Shown: positions 41,913 to 52,587, numbered from the stretch's first letter. The stretch is 64,000 nt of DNA from Mucilaginibacter ginkgonis (GCF_009754905.2 NZ_CP066775.1:3224001-3288000); one strand, 5' to 3'. Made by a program: numbers and translations. The notes: generated by a model not told the origin, from the letters alone.

Positions 41913-43103
41913 ATGAAAACAATAGACCAGGTTAGCTTTTCGGGCAAGAAAGCCCTTATCAGGGTAGATTTCAATGTTCCGCTCGACAAAGACTTTAACA
42001 TTACCGACGATACCCGCATTACCGCGGCCCTGCCAACTATTAAAAAGATCTTAAAAGAAGGCGGCGCTGTTATCCTTATGTCGCACCTGGGCCGCCCAAA
42101 AGAAGGCCCGACAGATAAGTACTCGCTTAAACATATTGTCAGCCACCTGTCAGACTTATTAGGCCAACAGGTTGAGTTTGCAGATGATTCCATCGGCGAA
42201 GAAGCGGTAAGCAAAGCAAAAGATCTTAAAGCAGGCGAAGTGTTATTATTGGAGAACCTGCGTTTTTATAAAGAAGAAGAGAAAGGCGACCAGGCTTTTG
42301 CAGAAAAGCTGTCAAAACTTGGCGATGTATATGTAAATGATGCCTTTGGCACAGCTCACCGTGCCCATGCTTCAACGGCTATCATCGCGCAGTTTTTCCC
42401 TGAAGCTAAATACTTTGGCTACCTGATGGCGAGTGAATTGGAGAATGCCGAAAAGATACTTAACCATGCCGAAAAGCCTTTTACCGCCATCATGGGCGGT
42501 GCAAAGGTTTCTGATAAAATTGAATTGATTGAGAAGCTGCTTGAAAAAGTAGACAACCTCATCATCGGCGGGGGCATGGCTTATACTTTCGCAAAAGCCC
42601 AGGGCGGCGAAATTGGCAAGTCGCTGCTGGAAGCAGATAAGCAAGACCTGGCGCTCGAACTGGTAAAGAAAGCCGAAGCAAAAGGTGTGAAACTATATCT
42701 ACCTGTCGATTCGATCATTGCCGACGATTTTAATAACAATGCGAACACACGTGTATCGTCAAACAAAGAAATACCCGCAGATTGGGAAGGCCTCGACATC
42801 GGCCCCGAAACAGTTAAAACCTTTAGCAAGGTTATAGAAGAATCAAAAACCATTTTGTGGAACGGCCCGATGGGAGTTTTTGAAATGGAGAGCTTTGACA
42901 AAGGGACCAAAGCTGTTGCCGAAGCCCTGGTTAAGGCAACCGATAACGGTGCTTACACCTTAATTGGTGGCGGCGATTCGGCTGCTGCAGTTGCCAAGTT
43001 TGGCCTAAGCGACCAGGTAAGCTATGTGTCTACCGGCGGCGGTGCTTTGCTGGAATACATGGAGGGTAAAGAATTACCCGGTGTTAAAGCAATTAACGAA
43101 TAA
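41913..43103 (+). CDS. pgk: Phosphoglycerate kinase
   Basis: 396 residues. [20 protein letters not shown] opening, [70 protein letters not shown] and [13 protein letters not shown]. Transfers phosphate from 1,3-bisphosphoglycerate to ADP. Long leader region with palindromes; terminated by a hairpin at 43128. Confidence 0.98.
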   Translation: MKTIDQVSFSGKKALIRVDFNVPLDKDFNITDDTRITAALPTIKKILKEGGAVILMSHLGRPKEGPTDKYSLKHIVSHLSDLLGQQVEFADDSIGEEAVSKAKDLKAGEVLLLENLRFYKEEEKGDQAFAEKLSKLGDVYVNDAFGTAHRAHASTAIIAQFFPEAKYFGYLMASELENAEKILNHAEKPFTAIMGGAKVSDKIELIEKLLEKVDNLIIGGGMAYTFAKAQGGEIGKSLLEADKQDLALELVKKAEAKGVKLYLPVDSIIADDFNNNANTRVSSNKEIPADWEGLDIGPETVKTFSKVIEESKTILWNGPMGVFEMESFDKGTKAVAEALVKATDNGAYTLIGGGDSAAAVAKFGLSDQVSYVSTGGGALLEYMEGKELPGVKAINE

Positions 43104-43127
43104 GAATAATTTTCTATTAAATTAAAG

Positions 43128-43159
43128 AAGCCTCGTTTACAGCGGGGCTTTCTTTTTTT
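43128..43159 (+). terminator. Intrinsic terminator of pgk
   Basis: AAGCCTCG (43128-43135) pairs with CGGGGCTT (43143-43150, one G-U) and is followed by TCTTTTTTT. Confidence 0.82.
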
Positions 43160-43283
43160 GTAATCTATTGAATTTTACCTGCTTATTTTTTTTGATGCCG
43201 CTTACAGTGTTGTCAAAAACTTGGCAGGGTTCTTTACTTTCAAGAAATATTATTTATTTTCGTATGTTCATTCACCCTAATTA

Positions 43284-45557
43284 ATGACAGATATTAATCC
43301 CAATTTAAGTTCAGATGCAATTCTGGCTGTGCTTGCGACAGCAAATACGCCCACGGCCATTTACACAAATAGAAATCTGAATATTCAGTTCGCCAATGAC
43401 GGCATGCTACGCATTTGGGGTAAGGGACAAGATGTTATCGGTAAATCGTTTTTGGAAGCAATTCCTCAAACAAAAGAGCAGCCGATAAGCGAACTTTTAC
43501 AAAAAGTATGGGATACCGGGAAGCCGTTGCTGATTCCCGGTAGACAAGTAAATTTTGTTTTAGACAACAACCTAAGCACTGCTTATTTCGATTTTGAATT
43601 TCAGCCGCTGTTGAATGCGGATGGCAAAACGCACGCCATACTTCATACCGCTGCAGACGTTACAGATATACAAGCGTATAAAAGATTGTCGGACGAGAAA
43701 AGCGATCGCTATAACACGCTGAATAAAATGCTGACCGAGGGTAATGCGGCGCTGCAGGCGGATAATGCGGAGCTTTTTGTAAGTAATACCGCGCTTACTG
43801 CAGATAAGGATGCTTTGACTGCAGACAAAAACGCTCTTGCTGCTCATAACGCTAGGCTTAATGCAGATAATGACTCTTTAACTATAGATAACGCGGCACT
43901 TACTGCAGATAACACGGCTTATAAAAATGCCAATGCAGAGCTAGATGCTGCTAACAAGAACTTGAACCTGGCTAACATTGATGGCGAAAAAAGAAACAAG
44001 AAACTAAATACAGCTAACGCTGACCTTACCACTCTAAACGATCTTTTAAATGTTGCCAATGAACGGCTGAATCAATTGGCTGCCGAGCGTCAAAACCTTA
44101 ACGAAGAACTAACCGTAACAAATGAGGAACTGGCATTATTGAATGATCAGTACCTGGCCGCTAATGACGAATTAACAAGGGTAGGGATAGAGAAAGAAAC
44201 CTTGAATGAAAATCTCGCGATATCTAATTTCGACTTAAATGCCTTAAACGAAGAGTATTTAGCTACCAATGAACAATTAACCAACCTTAACGAAGAGCAT
44301 CAAAGATTAAACGAAGAGTTAAAGATCACTAACGAAGAGCTGATAGCCTTAAATGAAGAATTAAGTGTTACCAGCGAAGAGCTCCATACGTTAAGCAATG
44401 AACACATTGCACTTAATGAAGAACTTGTTGCCACTAACGAGGAGCTTGCAACCCGTAATGACGAGTACCTGGCTTTAAATGATAAGCTCACAGTTTCTCT
44501 TGAGACGGCACAATTATCTAAAACCGCTGCCAATTTAGGGACCTTTGACTTGGACGTTGTTAACGACAAATTAGAATGGGATGATCGCTGTAAAGAGTTG
44601 TTTGGTATCAGCCCGAACATCGAAGTCACCTATTCTGCAGATTTTGTAACCGGTCTTCACCCGGATGACCGAAATCGCATTTTGCAAGCCGTTGCAGATG
44701 CTTATAACTTTGAGCTAAGCGGCGGTAAATATGACGTGGAATATCGTACTGTCGGTGCCGAAGATAAGAAGCTGCGCTGGGTGCGGGCAATAGGTCAGGT
44801 ATCGTTTGACGCAGATAATAAACCGCTTAGGTTTATAGGTACAGTAATTGAGATCACAGAGCAAAAGGAAGATGACCAGCGAAAGAACGACTTTATTGGA
44901 ATGGTAAGCCACGAGTTAAAAACACCGCTCACCTCTTTAGCCGCATATTTACAATTGCTGCTTGGAAAAGCTAAAAAATCAGATGATTCTTTTTCGGCAA
45001 ACGCGCTGGAGCGGTCTTTTGCGCAGGTGAAAAAGATGACCAAAATGATCAACGGTTTTCTCAACGTGTCGCGCCTGGAATCTGGAAAGATATTTATCGA
45101 CAGAACACCATTTGATATAGCCGACCTGCTTAAAGAGGTTGCGGAAGAAACCAAAACAATCGTAACTTCCCATAATGTGGTTTTTGAACTTTGCGAGTCG
45201 ATCGGCATCAATGCTGATAAAGATAAAATAGGACAGGTCATCAGCAATTTCATTAGCAACGCCGCAAAATATTCATCGCCCGGCACGGCCATAACCGTTA
45301 ATTGTGTGGCCGAAAATGGCAAAGTGAAATTGAGCGTTACAGACCAGGGCATGGGGATAGAATTGCAGGACCAGCACAAATTATTTGACCGCTTCTATAG
45401 GGTAGAAGGCGTACAGACATCTCATATCTCGGGCTTTGGTATTGGCCTGTACCTATGTGCAGAAATAATTGAACGCCACAATGGAAAAATTGGTGTGGAC
45501 AGTGTCATTGGTAAGGGTAGCACCTTTTGGTTTACACTGCCGGCTGTAACAAAATAG
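43284..45557 (+). CDS. PAS sensor histidine kinase with giant coiled-coil linker
   Basis: 757 residues, no membrane helix. PAS 1 (about 10-130; LNIQFANDGMLRIWGKGQDV), then about 270 residues of heptad-like repeats (130-405) dominated by LNEEL, TNEEL and ADN units, PAS 2 (about 410-535), HisKA (FIGMVSHELKTPLTSLAAYL) and HATPase_c (GFGIGLYLCAEI, GKGSTFWFTLP). A soluble kinase whose signal passes along a long coiled coil. No response regulator is adjacent. First of three tandem related kinases. Confidence 0.92.
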   Translation: MTDINPNLSSDAILAVLATANTPTAIYTNRNLNIQFANDGMLRIWGKGQDVIGKSFLEAIPQTKEQPISELLQKVWDTGKPLLIPGRQVNFVLDNNLSTAYFDFEFQPLLNADGKTHAILHTAADVTDIQAYKRLSDEKSDRYNTLNKMLTEGNAALQADNAELFVSNTALTADKDALTADKNALAAHNARLNADNDSLTIDNAALTADNTAYKNANAELDAANKNLNLANIDGEKRNKKLNTANADLTTLNDLLNVANERLNQLAAERQNLNEELTVTNEELALLNDQYLAANDELTRVGIEKETLNENLAISNFDLNALNEEYLATNEQLTNLNEEHQRLNEELKITNEELIALNEELSVTSEELHTLSNEHIALNEELVATNEELATRNDEYLALNDKLTVSLETAQLSKTAANLGTFDLDVVNDKLEWDDRCKELFGISPNIEVTYSADFVTGLHPDDRNRILQAVADAYNFELSGGKYDVEYRTVGAEDKKLRWVRAIGQVSFDADNKPLRFIGTVIEITEQKEDDQRKNDFIGMVSHELKTPLTSLAAYLQLLLGKAKKSDDSFSANALERSFAQVKKMTKMINGFLNVSRLESGKIFIDRTPFDIADLLKEVAEETKTIVTSHNVVFELCESIGINADKDKIGQVISNFISNAAKYSSPGTAITVNCVAENGKVKLSVTDQGMGIELQDQHKLFDRFYRVEGVQTSHISGFGIGLYLCAEIIERHNGKIGVDSVIGKGSTFWFTLPAVTK

Positions 45558-45637
45558 TCTAGTTTACGTATATAATACTTCAGTCTTTTTTGCTGCGCTT
45601 TCTTAGTTATATTTAACCATTATTTCGACCCCTCATA

Positions 45638-48154
45638 ATGCCTGCAGCACCTATACCTGAGAATGAACAGGAGCGTTTAGCAGCGCTGCACTCCTACCAT
45701 ATTCTGGACAGTATGGAGGAAAAAGATTTTGACGAGCTTACAGAACTGGCATCTGTGATCTGCGGGACGCCAATTGCCCTCATAAGCCTTGTAGATAAAG
45801 ACCGCCAGTGGTTTAAATCGCACAAGGGCTTGTCAGAAACAGAAACCGCCCGCGAATATTCATTCTGCGCGCATGCTATAAACAGCCCTAACGATCTGCT
45901 TATTGTAGAAAACCCAAAGGAAGACCCGCGCTTTGCAGATAACCCGCTTGTAACCGGGCCAACCAACATTAATTTTTACGCAGGCATTCCATTGGTTGAC
46001 GATGATGGCTTTGCGTTAGGGTCACTATGCGTGATAGATCAGGAACGGAAAAAGCTGACAGACCAGCAGATCAATGCTTTGCGTATGCTGGGCTGGCAGG
46101 TAATAGATAAGTTACGCCTGCGCAGGCAAAACGCCGAACTGCAAGTGATGAACGAGCAGCTTAAAGACGCTCAGCAAAAGGTTAATATCCTTAACGCGAT
46201 ACTTACCGAGAGTGAGAACCGTTTGAAGACTTTCATAGATCAATCGCCCGCGGCAACTATCGTTTTCAGGGGATCGAACTTACTTATTGAGGTTGCTAAC
46301 CAGCCAATGCTGCAGTTGCTGGGCAAGTCGGCAGATATCATTGGCAAGTCGCTTTTAACAGCCATGCCCGAATTGGAAGGCCAAGCCGCATATGATATGC
46401 TGGTAGAAATATATCAAACCGGTAAACCTGTTTATGGTTACGACACGCCGGTAACGTTGGTCCGTAACGGGGTTGAGGAAAATGGGTTTTACGACTTTAC
46501 CTACACGCCCATTATTGAGGATGGTAAGGTAACCGGCATTATCGATATCGCGGTAGATGTGACTGAGCAGGTGTTAGCCCGCAAAAAGGCAGAGCAGCTT
46601 AACGCCGACTTGCAAACCGCCAACGATGACCTCGCTGCCAAAAACGAGGAACTGGCCTTAGCCAATCACGAGCTGGACGTGAGCCGGGGCAACCGCGAGC
46701 AACTATACAGTCAATTACAAGAGAACGAAGAAGCGCAACGGCTCACCGTTGAAGCGGCGCACATCGGCACCTGGCAAATAGACCCCGAAACCAAAGCGTT
46801 AACCTATAACAAGATTTTAGCCGACATATTTGGTTATAAAGGCGCCACGCTGATGACCTATGACCAGGCTATTGCGCAGGTTACAGAAGCGCACCGCGAA
46901 CTTATAGTTAAGGAAATCGAAAAAGCGATTTCAGATGGCGGCGACTATGATATAACCTATCAGCAGCAGCGTTTTGATAACGGAAGGATAATTTGGCTGC
47001 GCTCTATGGGTAAGATCATGCCAGATACGCAAGGTTTATACAATGTATTTCGTGGTGTGGTGATGGACGTTACCCCGCAAATGGAAGCGCAAAATAATAT
47101 ACTGGAAAGTGAAGAGCGTTTCCGCACCATGGCAGAGGGTTCTAAGATCCTTATCGCCGTGAGTGACGAGACCAGTAAAGCCAATTATTTCAGCAAAGCC
47201 TGGACAGACATGACGGGCAGGCCATTAGCAGACCTGATTGAATTTGGGTGGACAGACCTGCTTCACCCCGAAGACCGAAACCGCTACCTGAAAATCTATC
47301 TGGATGCCTTTAGGGACAAGATAGAGTTTAACGGGGATTTTAGGATACGGGATAAAAACGGCGATTATCGCTGGCTGCTGGCTAACGGTCAGCCGCGTTT
47401 CAGGCCCGATGGTACATTTGCAGGTTATATTGCATCATGCGCCGATATTACAGAGCAAAAAGACGCAGAGCGCCGTAAGGATGATTTTATCAGCATTGCA
47501 AGTCACGAATTAAAGACGCCGATCACTGCGCTTAAAGGAGCTGTACAACTGCTATCGCGTTTAAAAGACAAGCCAGACTCGCCAATGCTGCCAAAAATGA
47601 TAGACCAGGCGGCGAAGAGTACAAATAAGGTTACCACATTGATAGATGACCTGCTGAATGCAACGCGTATGAATGAAGGGCAAATGACCCTTAACAAAAC
47701 CAACTTCTCTGTTGCCGAATTGTTAGATGGTTGCTGCACGCATGTAAGATTAGAAGGCAAATATCAATTGGTGTTTGAAGGCGACCGCGACCTGGAAGTT
47801 TTTGCCGATGAGCAGCGTGTTGACCAGGTTATCGTAAACTTTGTAAACAACGCGGTGAAGTATGCATCTGAATCGACTGAAATATTTCTGAAGGCAGAAC
47901 GGGAGGGCGATCACGCCAAAATATCCGTGCGGGATACAGGGCCGGGTATCCCCAAAGAAAAACTGGAGCACCTATTCGACCGATATTACCGCGCAGACCA
48001 CACCGGCAGCCAGTATTCGGGGTTAGGTTTGGGCTTGTACATCTCTGCTGAAATTGTAAAACGCCACGGCGGCGAAATTGGTGTAGACAGCCACTTGGGG
48101 CAAGGCAGTACCTTTTGGTTTACACTGCCTTTAAGCGCTTCCGAAAAAATTTAA
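45638..48154 (+). CDS. GAF/PAS sensor histidine kinase
   Basis: 838 residues, soluble. GAF (about 8-165; LDSMEEKDFDELTELASVIC, LGSLCVIDQERKKLTDQQ), short coil, PAS 1 (about 195-315), coil with NADLQTANDDLAAKNEELAL, PAS 2 (about 360-485), PAS 3 (about 490-615), HisKA (DDFISIASHELKTPITALKG) and HATPase (DTGPGIPKEKLEHLFDRYY, GLGLGLYISAEIVKRHGG). Cytoplasmic redox/ligand sensing is likely but unproven. No output partner adjacent; 80 bases after the first kinase. Confidence 0.92.
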   Translation: MPAAPIPENEQERLAALHSYHILDSMEEKDFDELTELASVICGTPIALISLVDKDRQWFKSHKGLSETETAREYSFCAHAINSPNDLLIVENPKEDPRFADNPLVTGPTNINFYAGIPLVDDDGFALGSLCVIDQERKKLTDQQINALRMLGWQVIDKLRLRRQNAELQVMNEQLKDAQQKVNILNAILTESENRLKTFIDQSPAATIVFRGSNLLIEVANQPMLQLLGKSADIIGKSLLTAMPELEGQAAYDMLVEIYQTGKPVYGYDTPVTLVRNGVEENGFYDFTYTPIIEDGKVTGIIDIAVDVTEQVLARKKAEQLNADLQTANDDLAAKNEELALANHELDVSRGNREQLYSQLQENEEAQRLTVEAAHIGTWQIDPETKALTYNKILADIFGYKGATLMTYDQAIAQVTEAHRELIVKEIEKAISDGGDYDITYQQQRFDNGRIIWLRSMGKIMPDTQGLYNVFRGVVMDVTPQMEAQNNILESEERFRTMAEGSKILIAVSDETSKANYFSKAWTDMTGRPLADLIEFGWTDLLHPEDRNRYLKIYLDAFRDKIEFNGDFRIRDKNGDYRWLLANGQPRFRPDGTFAGYIASCADITEQKDAERRKDDFISIASHELKTPITALKGAVQLLSRLKDKPDSPMLPKMIDQAAKSTNKVTTLIDDLLNATRMNEGQMTLNKTNFSVAELLDGCCTHVRLEGKYQLVFEGDRDLEVFADEQRVDQVIVNFVNNAVKYASESTEIFLKAEREGDHAKISVRDTGPGIPKEKLEHLFDRYYRADHTGSQYSGLGLGLYISAEIVKRHGGEIGVDSHLGQGSTFWFTLPLSASEKI

Positions 48155-48176
48155 AAAGTTTAAACACTTTAATTTA

Positions 48177-48184
48177 TAGCTTTG
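48177..48184 (+). promoter_or_regulatory. -7 element between the second and third kinase (TAGCTTTG)
   Basis: Exact TAnnTTTG match in the 85-base spacer, 55 bases before the third kinase's ATG. It suggests separate transcription of that gene. Confidence 0.45.
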
Positions 48185-48239
48185 TTTCCGTAGTCAAAAT
48201 TGATTATTGTTTAACTGATTTAGCTGCATCTACCTGTCA

Positions 48240-50387
48240 ATGATCGATCCTGAAAAACGCCTCAGCCACGAAGCGTTATTTAACATTCTTACTCTGTCAA
48301 AAGATGCTACCGGTATTTACACTGGCGAAGAGCTGTATATCCAGTCGGCCAATAACGCCTTGTTACGTATTTGGGGAAAAGACAGCAGCGTTATAGGCAT
48401 GACCATTGAAGAGGCTATACCCGAATTGGAGGGTCAGCCTTTTATAGACATGCTTAAAAATGTGTGGCGTACAGGTGAAACTTTAACCGGAAAGGATGTA
48501 GAAGCAAGGCTGGAAGTAGATGGTGAACTGCAAACTTTTTATTTCGATTTTGAATACCGCGCTATCCCCGGCGAAGACGGGAAAACCTATTGCATTCTGC
48601 ATACCACAACAGAAGTAAGCGAACGCATACGGGCCAACAAGATCATTGAAGAAAATGAGCGCAGCGAACGTGCGCTGAACGAAGAATTGTCGGCAGCGAA
48701 TGAAGAATTATATTCTTCTAACGAAGAGCTGGCTGCAATGAATGAAGAGATTTCTTCTGTGAATGATGAGCTGCGCATTGCTTATGACCATACCCGCCAG
48801 CTGAATAAAGACCTGCAGGCCAGCGAGCACCGTTTTAAAACCATGGTGCAAACCACGCCCATAGGGATGGCCGTGTTTAACGGGCCGCATTTTATCATCC
48901 AAACAGCTAACCAAACTGTATTAGATATTTGGGGACGCACATTGGACCAGGTTGTTGACAGGCGTTTACTGGATGTGTTCCCCGAACTGCAGGGGCAGCC
49001 TTTCCCGGGTTATCTGCAGTCTGTGATGGAAACAGGCAAAGCCATTGGTTTTCCTGAAATACCTGTTGACGTAAATCAGCCCGACGGCACGATAAACAGC
49101 ATATACGTAGACTTCAGCTATGATCCGATCACTGATATTGACGGTAATGTCACCTCGATATTGGTTAGTGTAAGCGACATTACTCCCGCTGTTGATGCGC
49201 GGAACAAAATACAGGAACAAAAAGAAGAGCTTGAAGCTGTTAATGAAGAATTGCTGGCAAGTAATGAGGAGGTGCGGCTGGGCAATGAGGAGTTGCAGGA
49301 AAACCGCGACCAGCTGCTTGTTGCAATAGAAGATCTGCGCAAAAGCGAAGATAACCTGCGACTTACAGTAGAAGCAGCCAACCTGGGTATATTTAATTTG
49401 GAGATAGCTACCAATCAGCTTATAGTCAATTCGAGGTTTAGAGAGTTATATAATTTGCCGGCCACCGGTGAGGTGGACACATCGCAGGTTATTAGCAACA
49501 TCGACCCCGAGTTTCATGACTACGCACAAAGTGCTTTGCAAGACGCTATTGAAAACGATCTGCCTTGCGATATGCAGTATACAGTAACGGATACGCTCAC
49601 CAAACAAAAAAGGTGGCTGCGTTCTGTAGGGCGCGTGTTTTATAATGCCGATCGCGATAGCAGGTGGTTTTACGGTGTAATACAAGATATTACTGAACAA
49701 AAGAAAGACGAACAGCGTAAGAACGACTTTATTGGCATGGTAAGCCATGAGTTGAAAACACCGCTTACTTCGCTTAACGCCTACCTGCAAATGCTGGAAA
49801 TGCGGGCCCGCGATAAAGGCGATGAGAAAACCCTCACAGCGTTGGTTAAATCTGTTAAGCAGATCAAAAAAATGACCAACATGATCAATGGTTTCCTGAA
49901 TGTTTCGCGGCTTGAATCGGGCAAGATCCATATGGATAAGCAAGAGTTTGACATAGCCGATCTTATCTTTGAGGCCGAAGATGAGACCATCGCCACAGTG
50001 TCCAGCCATAATATCATTTTTGCCCCGGTTGAGAAAACCATTGTTTACGCAGATAAAGACAAGATTGGCCAGGTGATCAATAACTTTATCAGTAACGCGG
50101 TTAAATACTCGCCGCCATTAAGCACTATCAATGTGGCCTGCATTACTGAAAACGGCTTTGCCGTAGTGAGCGTAAAAGACCAGGGAATGGGTATCGCAAA
50201 AGCCGATCAGGAAAAGCTATTCGAGCGTTATTACCGTGTAGAAGGTACCCATATGACCACTATTTCCGGCTTTGGTATTGGCTTATACCTTTGTGCCGAG
50301 ATCATCCACCGCCATGATGGCAAGATTTGGGTAGACAGCGACCAGGGCGAGGGTGCTACTTTCTATTTTAGCATCCCGCTAAAATAA
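48240..50387 (+). CDS. PAS sensor histidine kinase
   Basis: 715 residues, soluble. PAS 1 (about 10-135; LYIQSANNALLRIWGKDSSV, closely like that of the first kinase), coil (NEELSAANEELYSSNEELAA), PAS 2 (about 200-325), coil (EELEAVNEELLASNEEVRLG), PAS 3 (about 370-490), HisKA (DFIGMVSHELKTPLTSLNAY) and HATPase (KDQGMGIAKADQEKLFERYY, GFGIGLYLCAEIIHRHDG). Paralogue of the first kinase with a shorter linker and an extra PAS. Its stop directly abuts that of convergent xth. Confidence 0.92.
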   Translation: MIDPEKRLSHEALFNILTLSKDATGIYTGEELYIQSANNALLRIWGKDSSVIGMTIEEAIPELEGQPFIDMLKNVWRTGETLTGKDVEARLEVDGELQTFYFDFEYRAIPGEDGKTYCILHTTTEVSERIRANKIIEENERSERALNEELSAANEELYSSNEELAAMNEEISSVNDELRIAYDHTRQLNKDLQASEHRFKTMVQTTPIGMAVFNGPHFIIQTANQTVLDIWGRTLDQVVDRRLLDVFPELQGQPFPGYLQSVMETGKAIGFPEIPVDVNQPDGTINSIYVDFSYDPITDIDGNVTSILVSVSDITPAVDARNKIQEQKEELEAVNEELLASNEEVRLGNEELQENRDQLLVAIEDLRKSEDNLRLTVEAANLGIFNLEIATNQLIVNSRFRELYNLPATGEVDTSQVISNIDPEFHDYAQSALQDAIENDLPCDMQYTVTDTLTKQKRWLRSVGRVFYNADRDSRWFYGVIQDITEQKKDEQRKNDFIGMVSHELKTPLTSLNAYLQMLEMRARDKGDEKTLTALVKSVKQIKKMTNMINGFLNVSRLESGKIHMDKQEFDIADLIFEAEDETIATVSSHNIIFAPVEKTIVYADKDKIGQVINNFISNAVKYSPPLSTINVACITENGFAVVSVKDQGMGIAKADQEKLFERYYRVEGTHMTTISGFGIGLYLCAEIIHRHDGKIWVDSDQGEGATFYFSIPLK

Positions 50388-51158
50388 TTAATCTATTTCG
50401 ATCCACACCGGGCAATGGTCGCTCGATTTTTCCCAGCCGCGTACATGGCGGTCAACTTTTGCTGCTTTTAGCCTGTCAACAATGTTTGGGCTCAGCAGGA
50501 AGTGGTCTATGCGTAACCCGGCGTCGCGGCCATAAGCATTTCTAAAATAATCATAAAACGTATAGATCTTCTCTGTAGGATGCAGTTTGCGGATAGCGTC
50601 CGTCCAGCCCTGCGCTATTATGCGCTCGTACGACTCGCGGGTTTCAGTGCGGAACAGTGCATCTTCCGTCCAGCGCTCCGGCTTATAAACATCAAATCCG
50701 GTTGGTATCACATTGTAATCGCCGGTAAGGATAACAGGCGTGCCGCCTTTGATCAGCTCCGCAGCATGAGCGTTAAAGCGGTCCATCCAACTTAATTTAT
50801 AATCGTATTTAGGACCGGGCGCGGGGTTGCCGTTGGGCAGGTAAAGGCAGCCGATGATCAGCCCGTTAACTTCTGCTTCTATATAGCGGCTATGCTCATC
50901 CTCTGCATCGCCGGGTAAAACGCGACAGCGTTCTTTGGCGGGCTCGCCGTTAGTCAATATCGCAACGCCGTTCCAGCTTTTTTGCCCGTGCCATATCGCG
51001 CTATAGCCTATTTCTTTCAACGCCTCTTCGGGGAATTTTTCCTGCGGCGCTTTTAGTTCCTGCAGGCAAGCAACATCGGGCTGTGTTTCGTTTAACCATC
51101 TAAGTAATACCGGCAGGCGGCTGCTTATTCCGTTAACGTTATAGGTCGCGATTTTCAT
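50388..51158 (-). CDS. xth: Exodeoxyribonuclease III
   Basis: 256 residues, EEP nuclease fold. MKIATYNVNGISSRLPVLLR, CLQELKAP (metal Glu), TGDYNVIPTGFDV, LRIDHFLLSP and SSDHCPVWIEID. AP endonuclease and 3'-5' exonuclease in base excision repair, complementing the glycosylases at 2 and 57 kb. Confidence 0.95.
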   Translation of the reverse strand: MKIATYNVNGISSRLPVLLRWLNETQPDVACLQELKAPQEKFPEEALKEIGYSAIWHGQKSWNGVAILTNGEPAKERCRVLPGDAEDEHSRYIEAEVNGLIIGCLYLPNGNPAPGPKYDYKLSWMDRFNAHAAELIKGGTPVILTGDYNVIPTGFDVYKPERWTEDALFRTETRESYERIIAQGWTDAIRKLHPTEKIYTFYDYFRNAYGRDAGLRIDHFLLSPNIVDRLKAAKVDRHVRGWEKSSDHCPVWIEID

Positions 51159-51264
51159 TGGTGGTATTTTTAAACAAGTCAGAAGTGCTTAAATATGAAC
51201 TTAATAGTTGTGATTAAAAACTATTTTGTGTGAATGTATGTTGGGTATCTAAATTATAAAAATC

Positions 51265-51426
51265 ATGAGAAAATTTTCCATTCCGGGTCTGTTGGCATTA
51301 ATGGTAATGATGTTAAGCAGCTGTTCTGTTATCGAAGGCATTTTTAAAGCCGGTGTTTGGGTTGGCGTTATCATTGTTGTGGTAATTCTTGCCCTTATTA
51401 TCTGGATAGTGTCCAAGATACTATAA
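51265..51426 (+). CDS. Tiny lipoprotein/membrane peptide (SSC-VIEGIFKAG family)
   Basis: 53 residues: signal MRKFSIPGLLALMVMMLSSC with lipobox LSSC (Cys 20), then SVIEGIFKAGVWVGVIIVVV and a hydrophobic helix to the end. Unlisted by length-limited callers. Its TAA shares its last A with the ATG of the downstream AI-2E permease (TAATG), arguing for translation and coupling. A paralogue is at 52942. Function unknown. Confidence 0.75.
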   Translation: MRKFSIPGLLALMVMMLSSCSVIEGIFKAGVWVGVIIVVVILALIIWIVSKIL

Positions 51427-52559
51427 TGACCGGTAAAGACCTGCAAAGCCTTAAAGGGTTACCGTTCTATGTAAAAATGGCATCGGTGCTGTTTATTCTT
51501 ATTTCGCTAACATACATTGTAATTGTAGCGAAAGAGATATTATCACCGCTTATATTTTCCTGCCTGTTTTCTATATTGCTGTTGCCGCTAGCGCAATTTC
51601 TTGAATTTAAAGTAAGGTTGCCGCGCAGTGCGGCGTCAATGCTGTCTGTGCTTCTTTTACTGGCTGCCATTGGCGGCGTACTTTACGTTATTGGTTCGCA
51701 GGTAAGCGATCTGGCCAATGACTGGCCGCAATTCCAGGATCAGCTAAGCAAATCTTTAGGTGACCTGCAGAATTGGATCGCGACAACATTCCACATTAAT
51801 GCCCATAAGCAGCTTACCTATGTGCATACAGCAACCAGTAAGATCATGGCATCGGGCACCGCGGTTGTTGGGGCTACGCTGATATCGCTGTCATCGCTGC
51901 TGCTTTTCTTTGTATTTACCTTTATCTATACTTTTTTCTTTTTGCTGTACCGCTCATTGATCATGGCATTTTTTGAGTCGGTATTTATGGAAGAAAATAA
52001 AACTACCGTTCATGACATCATAGAGCAGGTACAGTACATCATCCGTAAATACATAATTGGCTTGCTGATTGAAATGGCCATAGTAGCTGCCATGGTTTGC
52101 ATCGCTTTCTGGTTGCTGGGTATCAAATATGCCATACTGCTTGGACTTTTAACCGGCCTGATGAACATCATCCCATACATCGGCATATTTACGGCTTTGC
52201 TGCTCAGTTCACTCATCACTTTTGCTACGGCTACCGTTGCCAGTAAAGTAATATTGGTGGTAGTAACGCTGGTTGTAACGCACCTGATAGACAGTAATAT
52301 TTTGCTGCCTGTTGTTGTAGGCTCAAAGGTGAGAATAAATGCGCTGATTACCGTTCTTGGCGTAATTATTGGAGAGATGATATGGGGGATACCGGGGATG
52401 TTTTTATCCATTCCTGTCATTGCCGTATTGAAGATCATTTTTGACAGGGTGGAGAGCTTGAAGCCCTGGGGTATTATTTTGGGTGATGAGCATCTAAAAC
52501 AAAATAAACTGGCGACGAGGTTAACCGCTAACGGTAAAAAAGTGAAGATCGCAGAATAG
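51426..52559 (+). CDS. AI-2E family transporter, second copy
   Basis: 377 residues from ATG 51426 (MTGKDLQSLKGLPFYVKMAS), the start supported by TAATG coupling to the tiny lipoprotein; an earlier in-frame start at 51357 runs through that gene. Helices near residues 20-90, a soluble loop (about 90-140), and C-terminal LLTGLMNIIPYIGIFTALLL and SNILLPVVVGSKVRINALIT, the PF01594 core. Only distantly like the copy at 13657. Transported substrate unknown. Confidence 0.88.
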   Translation: MTGKDLQSLKGLPFYVKMASVLFILISLTYIVIVAKEILSPLIFSCLFSILLLPLAQFLEFKVRLPRSAASMLSVLLLLAAIGGVLYVIGSQVSDLANDWPQFQDQLSKSLGDLQNWIATTFHINAHKQLTYVHTATSKIMASGTAVVGATLISLSSLLLFFVFTFIYTFFFLLYRSLIMAFFESVFMEENKTTVHDIIEQVQYIIRKYIIGLLIEMAIVAAMVCIAFWLLGIKYAILLGLLTGLMNIIPYIGIFTALLLSSLITFATATVASKVILVVVTLVVTHLIDSNILLPVVVGSKVRINALITVLGVIIGEMIWGIPGMFLSIPVIAVLKIIFDRVESLKPWGIILGDEHLKQNKLATRLTANGKKVKIAE

Positions 52560-52587
52560 CATTCATTATTAAAATAACATATCTACC

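Noticed and set aside
44080..44460. Repetitive DNA resembling a CRISPR array or minisatellite
   Set aside because: The repetition follows codons for NEEL/LNE units in frame, with no fixed-length unique spacers; it is protein-level repeat.
44795..45379. 194-codon open frame on the minus strand
   Set aside because: Antisense to the kinase core of the first histidine kinase; Ser-rich translation typical of the complement of a HisKA/HATPase region.
49446..50009. 187-codon open frame on the minus strand
   Set aside because: Antisense to the third kinase; similar shadow frames occur at the same place in its paralogues.
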